From Bigelowiella natans CCMP2755 (lineage: Eukaryota > Cercozoa > Chlorarachniophyceae): a stretch of 35,896 bases of DNA. The stretch covers positions 1-35,896 of the forward strand of contig ADNK01002107.1 in NCBI GenBank assembly GCA_000320545.1, in the 5' to 3' direction. A program made the position numbers and the translations under genes. A model generated the notes under the pieces. It was not told the origin of the DNA. It was given only the letters and a program-made list of their open reading frames with translations, and made no database searches. Each line of letters begins with the position of its first letter. Position 1 is the first letter of the stretch. This document shows positions 1 to 13,454 of the stretch, one piece after another.

Positions 1-124
1 GAAATTGAAGCCAAGCGTTGTGGGGGGGGGGGGGGAATAGAGTGATACGTGTGGGCTAATGTGTGTGTGTGTGTGTGTGTGTGTATAGAAGCTGCTGTCC
101 CTCCTCCTCCTCCTCCTCCTCCTC

Positions 125-160
<36 letters not shown>

Positions 161-1467
161 GGTTGGGTTTGGTTTGTCTTTTGAACACATGCCGCTACAA
201 ACGAATATTTTTTTGTGGTTGCAGAGTATCTGTTTAGAACGTCGTTGTTCATTGTTATTCTGGCCAATCGTCTTATCAATCCAGGCTACTACCAAATAGC
301 GCACTGGATCAAGGTACAACTACTACTGCTACTGCTACTACTACCACGACTACTACACTACAAATACAAACACTGCGAACTTCACAATCACTACCATCAT
401 CGAGAGGGAGCGAGTTGATCAGCACAGGGCGACGCACGGTGTCTATTATAAAAGGTACATCGTGATCAAGATGTGTAGATGTGTAGATGTGTGTGTGTGT
501 GTGTGTGTTTTCGTTTGCGTGTATGATACCATCTTTATTGCTGCTTTGCGCTGCCGTATCCCTTCCATCTTGAAGTTTCTTCTGTTCTCGTAGCTGTGCA
601 GGCACCGCAACAGCAGCGATGATGGTAGTAAACAATGGCAGCAACGATGATGAGATCGATGGGTAACGACAACTCATCCACACACTACGTCTTCTTTAGG
701 TTTTTATTTTTTTTCTGTGCGGAGATAATGATAATGATGATTCTGATGGTGGTGGTGATGATGATGATGGCAACATGAACAAACGAAGCTGCTCTGATAA
801 AAGCACACAGCAGCGCCAAGGAAATAAACGTACTTAGCTACTCTATAAAGGCAGCATAGCAGCAGCAGCAGCAGCAGCAGTAGCAGCAGCAGTCGGAACG
901 CATATATCCTTCCCCATTGTTACATTAGCCATGTCGGAGAGGACAAACGCAATCATCACCCGCGTGTTGTGTATTTTCCGTGATGATAATTACTGGCTTC
1001 TGTTCATCCTCACCGCTCAAAAAGAGTTATTTACTTACTTACTTACTCACTCACCGCATGCTGTCGGGAGCACTCTGCTGCAAATTCCTTGAAGTTCTTC
1101 GGGTCTTCCCAAGCCCTCTATAAGCGCACAAATATCACCGCAGGATGAGAGCTGCGTACGTCAATTAGACGGCTAGCAGGGATAAGAAACCTTCATCGCC
1201 ACCACCGCCATCACCACTATTATCATTGTTATCATCTTATATGCACTAACTCTCAGTTCCGCCATTTCTCCACGGCACTTGGCTTCCAGATTCGTCCGTA
1301 TCCAGCGGGCCTCTGACTTCATTGTCTATATACAGGAAGGAGGAGGAGGAGGAGGAGGTGAGAAAGAGCAACACAACGTAACACACACACACGCACACGC
1401 TCATGTGTAATTAAGGGGGAAATAATACATACAACTTAATTGTACAAGCCTCTCTCTCAATAAATAA

Positions 1468-1503
<36 letters not shown>

Positions 1504-3500
1504 TATAAATTCATTTTTTCTTCCTGCTCCTCTTCTTCCTTAATTCTTCCCCTCCATAATTCTTTGGGTGTTGCTGAAACAACATACGTTGGCGAGACTT
1601 TTAAAGTAGCTCTCCGAGTTCCATCCTTGAGGCACACACCACACACACAAACACACACACAGACTCATACGCTCACACGACAGCAACAACCATCGTGATG
1701 ATAACAAATATAATCAATCAATCAATCATCATCATCATCATCATCATCATCAAATCCATCAACTGCCCTGTAAAGAGGACAAGAGATACCGACCATCGCT
1801 GCGAAGCTCAGCCTTCGCCCCCCTCGCCGGAGAGGCAGCAGAAGCGAGCGCATCTACATGCAAACACGAATGCGGATGAATCAGTTTTTAGCAAGGGGCC
1901 GAGGAGTAGACGCTGATGTGATGAGAAACCCAGTGTGCCGCATATGTAGATTTGGGGAAAATAATACTACGGAACTGGTGAATGATGCTACTTCTGCGCG
2001 CGCGCGCACACACACACACACACCGTTCGAGTCCCTATTGGCCTTCCAACTGCTGCTTGCACCGTCATCCTCGTCGCCATCGTCATCATGATCATTGTAG
2101 ATGAAGCTACGGAGCAGGTGCTTGTGTGTGAAGTGCGTGTCTTGCCTCTTCACAAAGTACCGAAGGACGTGCCTGATGACGGATATGCCATATCATATAT
2201 GGCCAGCAGTGAGCAACTAGTATCAGCAGCATCTCATGCCTGCGCGAACACAAATCAACGCTTCTTCATGTGCTTCTTCGGTGAATATTCTCCACAACAA
2301 AAGAGTCGTCTGTGGACATAATTAGTGCTGTTACAACTGCGACTACTACGTACTACTACGACAAACCTCATCCTGTAAATAGGGGTCTCGGGCATTTGGA
2401 TCTGATGAACGCACACACAGAGACAGAGCGAGAGCGAGAGAGAGGAGGGGGAGGGGGGGGGGTAGAGAAAGAGGATAGCAAAACAAGCTCGATGATGCCG
2501 TTGATACTACTACAACAACAACAACAACAACTACTACTACTACCACTACTACTGCTAACCCAGCATTCATTCTCATCATCATCATCATCATCATCATCAT
2601 CGAGAAAGTACTCCTCCTCCTACCCTTCGCATGTAGCAGAAGTTCTGCCCCTTATGCTGTTCGATTTTGTGCTGCAAGACACCCAGTCGCTCGCGCCTTC
2701 TTCGGATCCGCCTTAGGCGTTGTGATTAACAGTAATATAAACAACCACTCTGTATGTGTGTGTGTATGATAATCTGGTTGTATATCAGCAAAAGAAGAAT
2801 CATCGGCATTTTATGCTGCTGCAAGAAAGCATTACTTCTCCAGCTCACTCTTTATCTCATCAAAATTCTTCCCCTCGAGCGCGCAGACGATGCCTAAAAA
2901 GCATGCAACATCACCGAGGTGAGAGAGTCTCCTCGACAACCAAGCAAAGTTATTAGTCCCCCCTCTCCCCCCCCCTCTCACTCTCCATTTTTTATACTAC
3001 TGCAAACGCCCCACCTTTGTTTGCAAGCTTCTTTATATTAGCGAATGGTGTAAACTTGAGCTTTGCATTCAGCTGTTTTTGCACCTGAGTATTAGTATTA
3101 CAACATGCTGAATGAAAGGAAACAGTGAATTATGCTGCTCTAGCAGTATTACTACTACTATGTAGTAGTAATCAGTAGTAGTAGCAATAGTAGTAGCGTA
3201 TTATAAGAAACAGCATGGGCGATAATTCCAGAGATAACTCATGCTTTCCTTCGCGTCGGTGCGAAAACCAAAAACCGCGGATTTTTCACTTCGATAGCAC
3301 ACATATTTAGCACATACATTTACTACATTTATGAATTAAGCACCTTTGCCACTTCTTTTTCGTTATACGTGGGGGGGGACAACGCTCCTATCACCATCAT
3401 CATCAATCAAGATGCGGTTTATGCATAAGAAATTGTTGTTGTTGTTGTTGTTGAAGCAGAATAGTAGTGTTGTCTGCGGTGTTATCGTCGCATCGCCTTA

Positions 3501-3536
<36 letters not shown>

Positions 3537-3659
3537 CCCCCCCCCCCCCCCCTCTCTCTCTTTGTTTACTAATTGACCAACCTAATTCGTCTTTGCTATC
3601 AACCTCTAAGCTGCTTCCCACGGAGCTTTGACTTTCTCTGTTTGAATACACACAGACAG

Positions 3660-3694
<35 letters not shown>

Positions 3695-3900
3695 CACATT
3701 CACAAAAATACAGAAGGCGGGCGGGGCGTAAGGACGACGAGTGCCAATCATCGCAACAAGTATGATGAACGGTGGACACCATACCGACGACGCCGATGAT
3801 CATCTCTGCGCTCAGCATAGCGCGCATATCTTCCAATCCTCTCCAGCAATTTTGTTCGATCGGAGATCTCGCTGGTGAGAAGGTTCTTCCAGTGTCGCAT
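1..3900 (-). CDS. Gene Z: Arg-rich helical protein of unknown function, multi-exon, 3' end outside window
   Basis: No function recognised. Predicted exons in transcript order: 3900-3785 (starts ATG, MRHWKNLLTSEIS...), 2711-2624, 2172-2063, 1625-1588, 1316-1251, 1117-1055, 593-530, 442-395 and 288-203. Each is bounded by AG/GT. Phases match at every junction except between 2624 and 2172, where an exon is missing or the acceptor is wrong. The product is highly charged and looks mostly helical: an Arg run (DDHRRRR) at the end of exon 1, then RERLGVLQHKIEQHKG, an acidic patch (DDDGDEDDG), WNSESYFKSLAN, SEARWIRTNLEAK and RAWEDPKNFKEFAAECS. The smooth join FKSLAN/SEARWIR/RAWEDPK across three exons argues for a real gene. 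Introns carry (CA)n, (AT)n and (ATC)n repeats. The gene lies on the same strand as gene A, about 300 bases beyond that gene's predicted end. The start codon could instead lie in an unseen upstream exon. Confidence 0.68.
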
Positions 3901-4199
3901 TTTAGGCACAATCAGCCTGTGCCGGTAGTCAGTAGTAGTAGTGGTAATTAATTGTTGTTGTTGTTCGTTGTTGGTATTGCATACGCAGCAGCAGAAGTTA
4001 TGGTAGGAGTAGGAGCATATCCCCAGCATATCCCCCACCCCCTCCTCCTCCCACCACCATTTTCTTTACCCCCCCCCTCTTAACCGGGTACACAAGTACC
4101 TGTCCACACAGCAAGACCATCCATGCGAGTGCCGTATCCAAGACCCGAACCGCCCTCCCCTCTCAAACGCTGAGTGTAGTAGTTTACATGCTCTATATA
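3901..4199. other. Spacer between gene Z start and gene A end
   Basis: About 300 bases with no exon I can support. It holds TTG/GTT and CT-rich low-complexity sequence. It presumably contains the promoter of gene Z and the 3' end of gene A. Confidence 0.4.
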
Positions 4200-6772
<2,573 letters not shown>

Positions 6773-7822
6773 GTTCTTATAGGAACATAACTAATTTCCT
6801 ACTTGTCATTAGATTACATGTTGTACGAGGGGTCATGTGAGGACATTGATAGTTTCTCGTTCTGAAACCCGTTTTATTATGGAAAGAAAAAAAATGTGCA
6901 AGGATCGGCTCTCGATGTGCTAGGTGCGAAGGATAGATTTCTAAGAACTTCCTGTTTAAAGGTAAAGGTTACATTCTAGTTCACTACGATGACAGGCATG
7001 TTTCATTCCCATCATTGTCATTTAATTTTGTAGGAGTAAATAGCGCTGGAAAAGGTGTTTTTTGTTTTTGGCGTTTGACACAAAACCAATCGGATGCCCC
7101 ACCTGGTCCACACCTACACTCTAGCCATTTTACTGTTGTATCAAAACTCCCAGAACTCCCCAACTACAAATAAGCCCCATCCCTTCCCTCCCCCGCCCTA
7201 GAATAGCACGCTGTTAGCATCCGAAATACTACTCGTTCATTACTGTTGCACTCCATCACCCGCTGTGTTCCAAAATGTATACACAGAAATAGGATTAAAC
7301 GCTTGTCATTTTTATCCAAAGACAACCCGACTCACCACAATCTTTAACCGGAACATCGCTGGAGTAATTCTGAGCGAAAACGCAAACGACCCCGGTCTCG
7401 CGACAACATGACACAGAGAAGTTTGAGTGCTTATTTGTGCGTGCGACTCGTAGATCTACCGTTGGTGGTCGTTTGGCAGCTCTGCGTGCACGTGTTTCCT
7501 GACATCGGATGCAGGGAAATTCTACAGTAGATCCAGTCGGGAATCCTGACGCGCGACACACCTGGATTGCTCCCTGCAAAAATCCCAAAAATCTTGCCAC
7601 TTGCGTCATGCGACAAAAAGACTTTTTCCACAGGAGCTAGGGCAACTTCCCGGAATCTTCTTGCAAGATTCCCTTTTTCTGCTGTGGCTCTGTTATTTTG
7701 CGAGAAATAGGTACTCATTTCTCCCGACGACATGAAATTTCCATTGACACTACACTGAAATCCGAATTGATCCCGAAGTTTCTCCCTGTGGCACCCACAA
7801 CCCAAACAGCGAGCAAGCAGAG
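6773..7822. other. Intergenic region between divergent gene A and eRF1
   Basis: About 1.05 kb with no microsatellite and no splice-supported exon. It must hold the promoters of gene A (leftward) and eRF1 (rightward). Two open frames on the minus strand (7295-7805) lack any recognisable motif and I do not count them as genes. The reading frame of eRF1 stays open for about 25 codons upstream of its ATG without another ATG. An upstream exon supplying a longer N-terminus therefore cannot be excluded. Confidence 0.6.
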
Positions 7823-9215
7823 ATGGAAACCTTTGTTCTTCGACGCACTCTAAAGACCCTCGAGGCCGTCCAAGGGGCGGGCACCACGCTCGTCTCTGTG
7901 TATGTCCCTGGCACCCTCTCTCAGCTCGCTTTAATGTCCTCCAAAATTCAGAACGAGATGGGGGTGGCGTCCAACATCAAGTCGACACAGACCCGGCAGA
8001 GGGTCAGGGAGGCGCTCAACTCTATTCTACACCATCTCAAGAGTCTGAAGCGAATCGACCCTAAGGGTCTCGCGCTATTCTGTGGTGTGGATACCGCACA
8101 GGATGGGAAGCGCGTGATGAAGGCGATCGTGCCCCCCAAGGCGCTATCGTCCCCTCTCTATTGGTGCGATTCCGAGTTCCAGCTCAAAGCCCTGCACGAT
8201 ATGGTCAATACTGATGAGAACGAATCCATTGGATTTGCTGTTGTAAGTGGCGAAGGAACATATTTTGCAGCTCTAAGCGCAAGTGGGACCATTGAGGCTC
8301 TCAAGACAACATCAGTTCGTCTACCGAAGAAGCACTCCAAGGGCGGGCAGAGCGCGCCTCGCTTCCAACGTCAGCGTATTTAACGAGAGGAAGGCATATG
8401 TGACTAAAACGGTTAACGAAATCAATTCTCTCTTCGTCGACCAAAAGACCAACAAAGCGCGCTACTCACACTTCGTACTCGCCGGGCCTGGAGTGTTGAA
8501 GAGCGAAGCTGCTGCTCATGCATCTCTCCTTCCCCTCGTTAAGGATAAGCTGCTCAAGGTGGTTGATACTTCCTACCCATTTGCTAAGGGCTTGGCCGAG
8601 GCTATAAATAAGAGTCGTAGTGCAATCGGTGAAGCTCAAGTCAACCGCGAGTCGGGGCTGCTCGAGGAACTCATGGGTCGAATTGCAAGGGACAAATGTA
8701 CGTACGCCATCGGCGCGGAGGACACTTTTGAGGCGATGGAAAGCGGCTGTGCGAAAACGATCTTGATCTGTGAGAGAGCTTGCAAAGCGCAAACTATCAT
8801 CTGTCAGGCGTTGCAAGAAAATACTACTAAGGAGGGCGGCCCATCGGACCTGGTCAGCGGCAGGAAAACCCACTACTATCATGTACTTCCAAAGAAACTT
8901 GACGCCAAGATCAAGGAGCTCGAGGCGGCGGAGAGCAAGTTGTGCATCAAGGAAATCGTTCCTTTCGTCGACTGGTGTCTCGAGCACGCACACTCAGAGC
9001 ACTCGATAGATGTCGAGCTCATCACCTCTAAAACCGAAATCAGCTTGCAATTTGAAAAAGGATTCGGTGGCGTGGCGGCCTTGACGCGCTATGAGTTCCA
9101 TCCCACGTCGGAGTATGAGAGAAACGGTCTTCAGCTGGAAGAAGGCGACGATGATGACTCTTCCTCCGAAGACGACGATGATTTCTATGGCGTGACGGAA
9201 GACATTTTTGGCTAA
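7823..9215 (+). CDS. ETF1/SUP45-like: Eukaryotic peptide chain release factor 1 (eRF1), read through a +1 frameshift
   Basis: Class-1 release factor: recognises all three stop codons in the ribosomal A site and triggers peptidyl-tRNA hydrolysis, working with the GTPase eRF3 in the cytoplasm. Single exon. Frame 1 (7823-8380) gives residues 1-186: G20-T21-T22 (GTS-like), VASNIKS 48-54 (the NIKS loop), Y113/C115/F119 (YxCxxxF) and GGQ 174-176 with LPKKHSKGGQSAPRF before and around it. A TAA stop follows at 8381-8383. Skipping T8381 continues as NERKAYVTKTVNE in the next frame for 277 residues to TAA at 9213. That part has GVEDT-like AIGAEDTFEAMESG, KGFGGVAALTRYEF and an acidic tail. Total 463 residues against 437 in human. 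The ATG aligns about 12 residues inside the human N-terminus. No intron is seen, unlike the neighbouring genes. It could be a functional gene with programmed shifting, a gene with an assembly indel, or a retrocopy. Confidence 0.96.
8378..8384 (+). promoter_or_regulatory. Putative +1 frameshift site ATT TAA C inside eRF1
   Basis: Codons run CAG CGT ATT TAA CGA in the starting frame. The conserved protein needs CGT ATT (T) AAC GAG. The 14-residue stretch RFQRQRI/NERKAYV aligns one-to-one with human RFARLRMEKRHNYV when exactly one base is skipped at the stop codon. A C follows the stop, a base associated with weak termination, and the overall arrangement resembles prfB of bacteria (CTT TGA C). 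Whether ribosomes shift here is inference. Confidence 0.55.
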
Positions 9216-10225
9216 GCAGTTGCATATCTTGTGGACAATCAATCACCAGAAGCTTCACTACATGTTGTATTGTCCAAAGCTACTATCAGCAGCGAAGCCA
9301 TAGTCATTAACGTTGTGGCCATATTTGATTCCTTGCTGCAATTTTTTCATTGTCGCACTGTCGTTGCATGATGAAACTACTGTAGCGGAAGGATGACGAA
9401 GAAGAGAGATAATGGATTCCGCGAAGTGATGGACATTGAACCTCGTTGCATGATGATTGTTATATTATAAAATGACAATCAAAATCGCCATCTTATGTTG
9501 CACTAATTAAATGTGTGTTGAAATATAAAAATGCCAACTATGTCGCAGTTATTTAAGGGTGGAATATCAGTCATTTATGCTACAATTGCATCTGCATATG
9601 AAAATTTAAACACAAAGATGTATGCAAGCGGCTGCTAGCTAGCTAGCCTGTGCGACTGTGCAGGCATGCACATCTGCCAAACATCGTGACACATTGTAGC
9701 AGCTCTATGCTAGCACACTTCACGCACACATTCTCGCTAGCCCTAGAGCCTGCTAGCTAGCTAGATCGTATACGCATGTCATGAGTATGTGAGTAATGAT
9801 ATATATGACGCTTACCAGCGACGGCGGATGTTGCTAGTGCAATGCTGTCATCTAGTTATTCCCTGCTAGCCAGGTTGATGCTCACGCGAGCGAGCCGGTC
9901 TAGCTAGCTAGCGGTCTAGCGGTGCCGAACATTTTGCACAGTCTAGCAGTGGCACTGCAAACAGACTCTTCTGAGTTTTTCCACATCTCTCGAGATGGCT
10001 AGATGGTTCACAGTGCTGGCAATGAGACACAACAAATCTAGAGTGTTTGAACTCTGCAATGCTACGTTACACCGTGCGTAAAGTATGACTAAAAATCCAT
10101 GACAACTTTTTCTCAATGCGTGAATGGCACAAATTGTCGCCACCATGAGGCACATGGAATCTCATTGCACACGAGTTTCCCCTCCACATCAGATGTAGGT
10201 AGATTTGTGTAATCTTGCAGGATTG
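9216..10225. other. Intergenic region between convergent eRF1 and kinase, rich in GCTAGC words
   Basis: No gene seen. It should hold the 3' ends of both neighbours. Striking GCTAGC/CTAG clusters occur at 9634-9647, 9752-9764 and about 9899-9912, with many single CTAGC and GCATGC words between. Similar sequence lies on the other side of the kinase gene. Confidence 0.6.
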
Positions 10226-11484
10226 CTAATCAGTAAGCGTATTTCTCTTCAATTCACCTGGAGAAGTGTTTAATAGCTTAGACAGATGATCATTTGCATC
10301 AACTTCTTTCAGCAGGTCACATTTGACACCGCAACCAAATGCAAGGCTACGAGCTTCTTGTACAGCTTGGAGCAACATCTTCTTTTCATTCTTTTCTGGG
10401 TTTCGAACATAAAGCTCCACCTTTGATACTACAGTCTGTGGAGGACCTGGAAAACCAGATGCTTTCTCGGAAGCTCCCTTAAAAGCCCCCACTGAATGTA
10501 TGAATCACCAACTATATCGTCATCTATAAATGACAAAAACTATTTTTTAATGCACTTTTTATGTCTATGTGTTATATCTTATATGGATGTATAGCACTCA
10601 TATTTACAACCTGAATACCACCATCGACGAAGCCCAGGGTTATTGGAAGATCCACTTAGTAGCGCATTGTATTTGTCGTACTGTAATCCTTCCCAGCCTT
10701 GGGACACCTCAGGGCAATAAATTTCTTCATATCCGACAACACTCCGGCTGCGTTTTGTGAAAGGATTTGATTTTTGTCTCCAGTGTTGGGAATCACGTGT
10801 TGAACCAGGCCACACAAGCTTTAGTTCGAACTTACCATCATCCATTCTGAATCTTTCCAGTTCGTCAAGGATGGCATAATTTGCTGCCTCAGGATTTTTG
10901 GGGTTAACCCTGAATGAATCCTTCGTCCACCAGTTATTACCAGACCCACTTGTTTGTCTCGCCACTAGTACGAAGTCTGGCTTTACTCTCTTCAACAGTT
11001 GTTCTTTTTCGCGCGAGTCTTTGCAATTAGATGAAAGTATCTTCACGACAGATTGGACAATTTTCTTTGCAGCTATTTTGGCAAATTGTTGGATCTTAAT
11101 CAAAGGCGGAGAACTGAAGTCGAAGCCAGAGTTCAGCGCCATCTTGCACAAATGTTCTGCCTTCGTCAATTTTTCGAGCGGATTTGAAACATCTTCCGAG
11201 GTAAATCCTTCTAGCAGAAGTGTCAAAAGCGTTTTTCGGGCATCCTGAGCTTTGATCACCTCATTATGATTGCTGCTCATCCCGAGGCGTTGAGCAGCTT
11301 TAAGTGAGCGGTTGAGTTTTAAAAGCTGGCTGTGGGCAGAGACTTGGCTACGTACGTACAATTCCACGTTCTTTACAACTTTATTAGGCCCTGGTATTCC
11401 ATTTTCGTACCACTTATAAGTTCCAACTAATCCGCATCAAAAGTGTTGTGAACCAAAATCAAATACATTAGTGCGTGAAATTCG

Positions 11485-11526
<42 letters not shown>

Positions 11527-13454
11527 CACCACGAAGAGTCGCAACCTGTACTCAAAAAATCTAAATATTGACTTTAATACCTGCATACCAGTACCAGTTC
11601 CAGTTTATAGATCCACTAAGAAGGCACTTTCTCTCATCAAATTGTACGCCTCCCCACTGCTGTGATGTGTGTGGACAGCTAATAGGTGTGTAGCCTATTA
11701 CTCCACGCTTGCGTCTCACATAAGGGTTCGAGGTTTGCTTCCAATGCTGAGGTGAGAGCTCCGTTCCAGGCCATTTAAGCTTGAGTTCTAATTTTCCATC
11801 CACGCCACGAAAAGTCTCTAGCTCGTCCAGAATGGCGTAATTCGCTGCGGAAGGATTGCTTGGATTCACGCGAAATTTATTTTCTTCCCACGGTTTACCA
11901 CCTTCTTCCCAGGTCTGCCTTGCAATCAGCCTCCAACCGAGTTCCTCATGATTAGATGCTGAAGCTAGAAAACGAAAGGCCTCAGCCGTAGCTGTTGTCA
12001 AGTTCTTCAATACGCGATGAAACTCTTCCTTCTGGTTCACCATGTACTCCCGTAAACCAGTCTTGCTATCAAGCTTCCTACTGTTTTGGAATACGGCTGC
12101 TTGTTTCATCTCAGTAGTTCCTGACCGATTGATGGATTCGTTGCCGTTAGGGATGTAAAGCAACGCATCTAGAGCATCAGGACGCCGCGACGAATAGAAT
12201 TGTATGCAACGCTGGGCCAATTGTCCAAGAGGGGTGTCGGCAAATTTAGGTGGGATCGTCAACTTTAACCGGCCCTGAGAAATTGCTAGAAACGATTCAC
12301 GGAAGGGGGGAAGTACTCCCTCTGCGTCGGCATATGGTGTTTTTCCTCGAGTTAGCAACTCCCAAAGTGTCACTCCAGCAGCCCACACATCCGACTTAAA
12401 CGATGATTGGCCTGTTCTCAAGGTTTCCGGTGCCATCCAAGGCCATGGTAAAAGTTCTTTCGGTTGATTTTGGTAAGAATCTTTTGGTGCCCGGACTGCA
12501 AGGCCAAAGTCTGCAATTTTGATCATCCAGTCCTTCGTGACGAGTAAGTTCCTGCATGCGATATCTCTATGGATCATCTTGTTCATCTGAAGATGTGCTA
12601 GCCCTAGGAACAACCCAGTCGCAATCTTAAAAGCCTTCTCGTCTACAGTTAGATCGTATTTTGAATGAAGTGAATCGAGGCTGCCCAGCTCACAGTACCT
12701 ATGTAATGTTCATGTATGATTACTACAATTCTGCTCATTGACTATGAGAAAATTGAGTTGGAAAGAAATACTCTAGTAGGAAGCATTCTCGTCCAGCATT
12801 TGTAAACATGACACCAATGAATTGCATTATATTTTCCTGTCCTGCAACATTCATAAGGCCCATAAGTTCCCGCTTCATCTCATCGGATACGTCTTTGGAC
12901 TTTGGCACCTTCAGGACCACATCCTGATTGGTTTCCTTCAACAAAGCAACATATGCGTCTCCAAACTGCCCGCTTCCGAGTTTTTTAATCACTTCGACGT
13001 CATTCTGGAGGTAGATGAATCGTTGGGCCTTTTGGTGATTTTTGAGTGCTGACTTTGATTTGCACTTTCCACACGTCGACACCGTACTTTCTTTCTCTTC
13101 CGACGTCTCCGTATTGTACATGCTGTAATTATAAACGTAACCCGATTTCTCCCAGCTCTTGCTCTCGGTAGAGCTCGTACATGGGTTCGTCTTACGATGA
13201 TGATTGTAATATAAGTTGAATCCCGATTCGCTTTCTTTAACTTGAAGCGTATGAAAATTGTCCTCCTCGTACACCTTTGCAGAGGACATGTAGCCCTCAC
13301 TAGCATTGGAACCTGCTGTCTCATGTTCCTCTAGTCTCTTCTTTAGGGTCGCCAATTCCCGTTCCAACGCCCTCAATTCAGCCCTCAGCCGCACATTTTC
13401 ATCCTTGTACCTTAGGGTCTCCATCAGCTCCGTCCGACGACTTTTCAGCAGCAC
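10226..13454 (-). CDS. Tyrosine-kinase-like protein kinase with coiled coil and two tandem Trp-rich modules
   Basis: Predicted 960-residue cytosolic protein from four exons: 13454-12772, 12698-11581, 11426-10611 and 10491-10226. All phases match (2, 1, 1). Residues 10-45 form a coiled coil (LRAELRALERELATLKKRL). The kinase domain runs from about 153 to 410: glycine loop GSGQFG 160-165, probable catalytic-site Lys182 (VVLKV), probable helix-C Glu196, HRDIACRN 271-278, DFG 291-293 and MAPE 316-319 followed by SDVWAAGVTLWELLTRG. HRDxAxRN with WMAPE is the pattern of tyrosine kinases, so Tyr specificity is possible; a TKL-type Ser/Thr kinase is the alternative. Two copies of an unrecognised module follow (about 480-628 and 750-895), sharing ARQT, FRVNP.NP, AANYAILDELE, WPG, SNP, LLSGS, GxPGP and VELYVR. 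No signal peptide or membrane segment is seen. GCTAGC-rich DNA flanks the gene on both sides. Confidence 0.9.
11488..11522. repeat. (TA)n microsatellite in kinase intron 2
   Basis: About 35 bases of TA dinucleotides in the intron 11427-11580 that splits the first Trp-rich module of the kinase. Confidence 0.95.

Noticed and set aside
2312-2716. 134-codon plus-strand frame with Gln, Leu and Ser runs
   Set aside because: Built from several simple repeats, and it overlaps a better supported minus-strand exon at 2711-2624.
7295-7805. Two minus-strand open frames of 104 and 124 codons upstream of eRF1
   Set aside because: Overlapping frames, no recognisable motif, no splice support, and they sit in the expected promoter and leader region.
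8466-8993. 175-codon open frame antisense to eRF1
   Set aside because: It lies opposite strongly conserved eRF1 codons and has no family motif. Its openness follows from the codon content of the sense strand.
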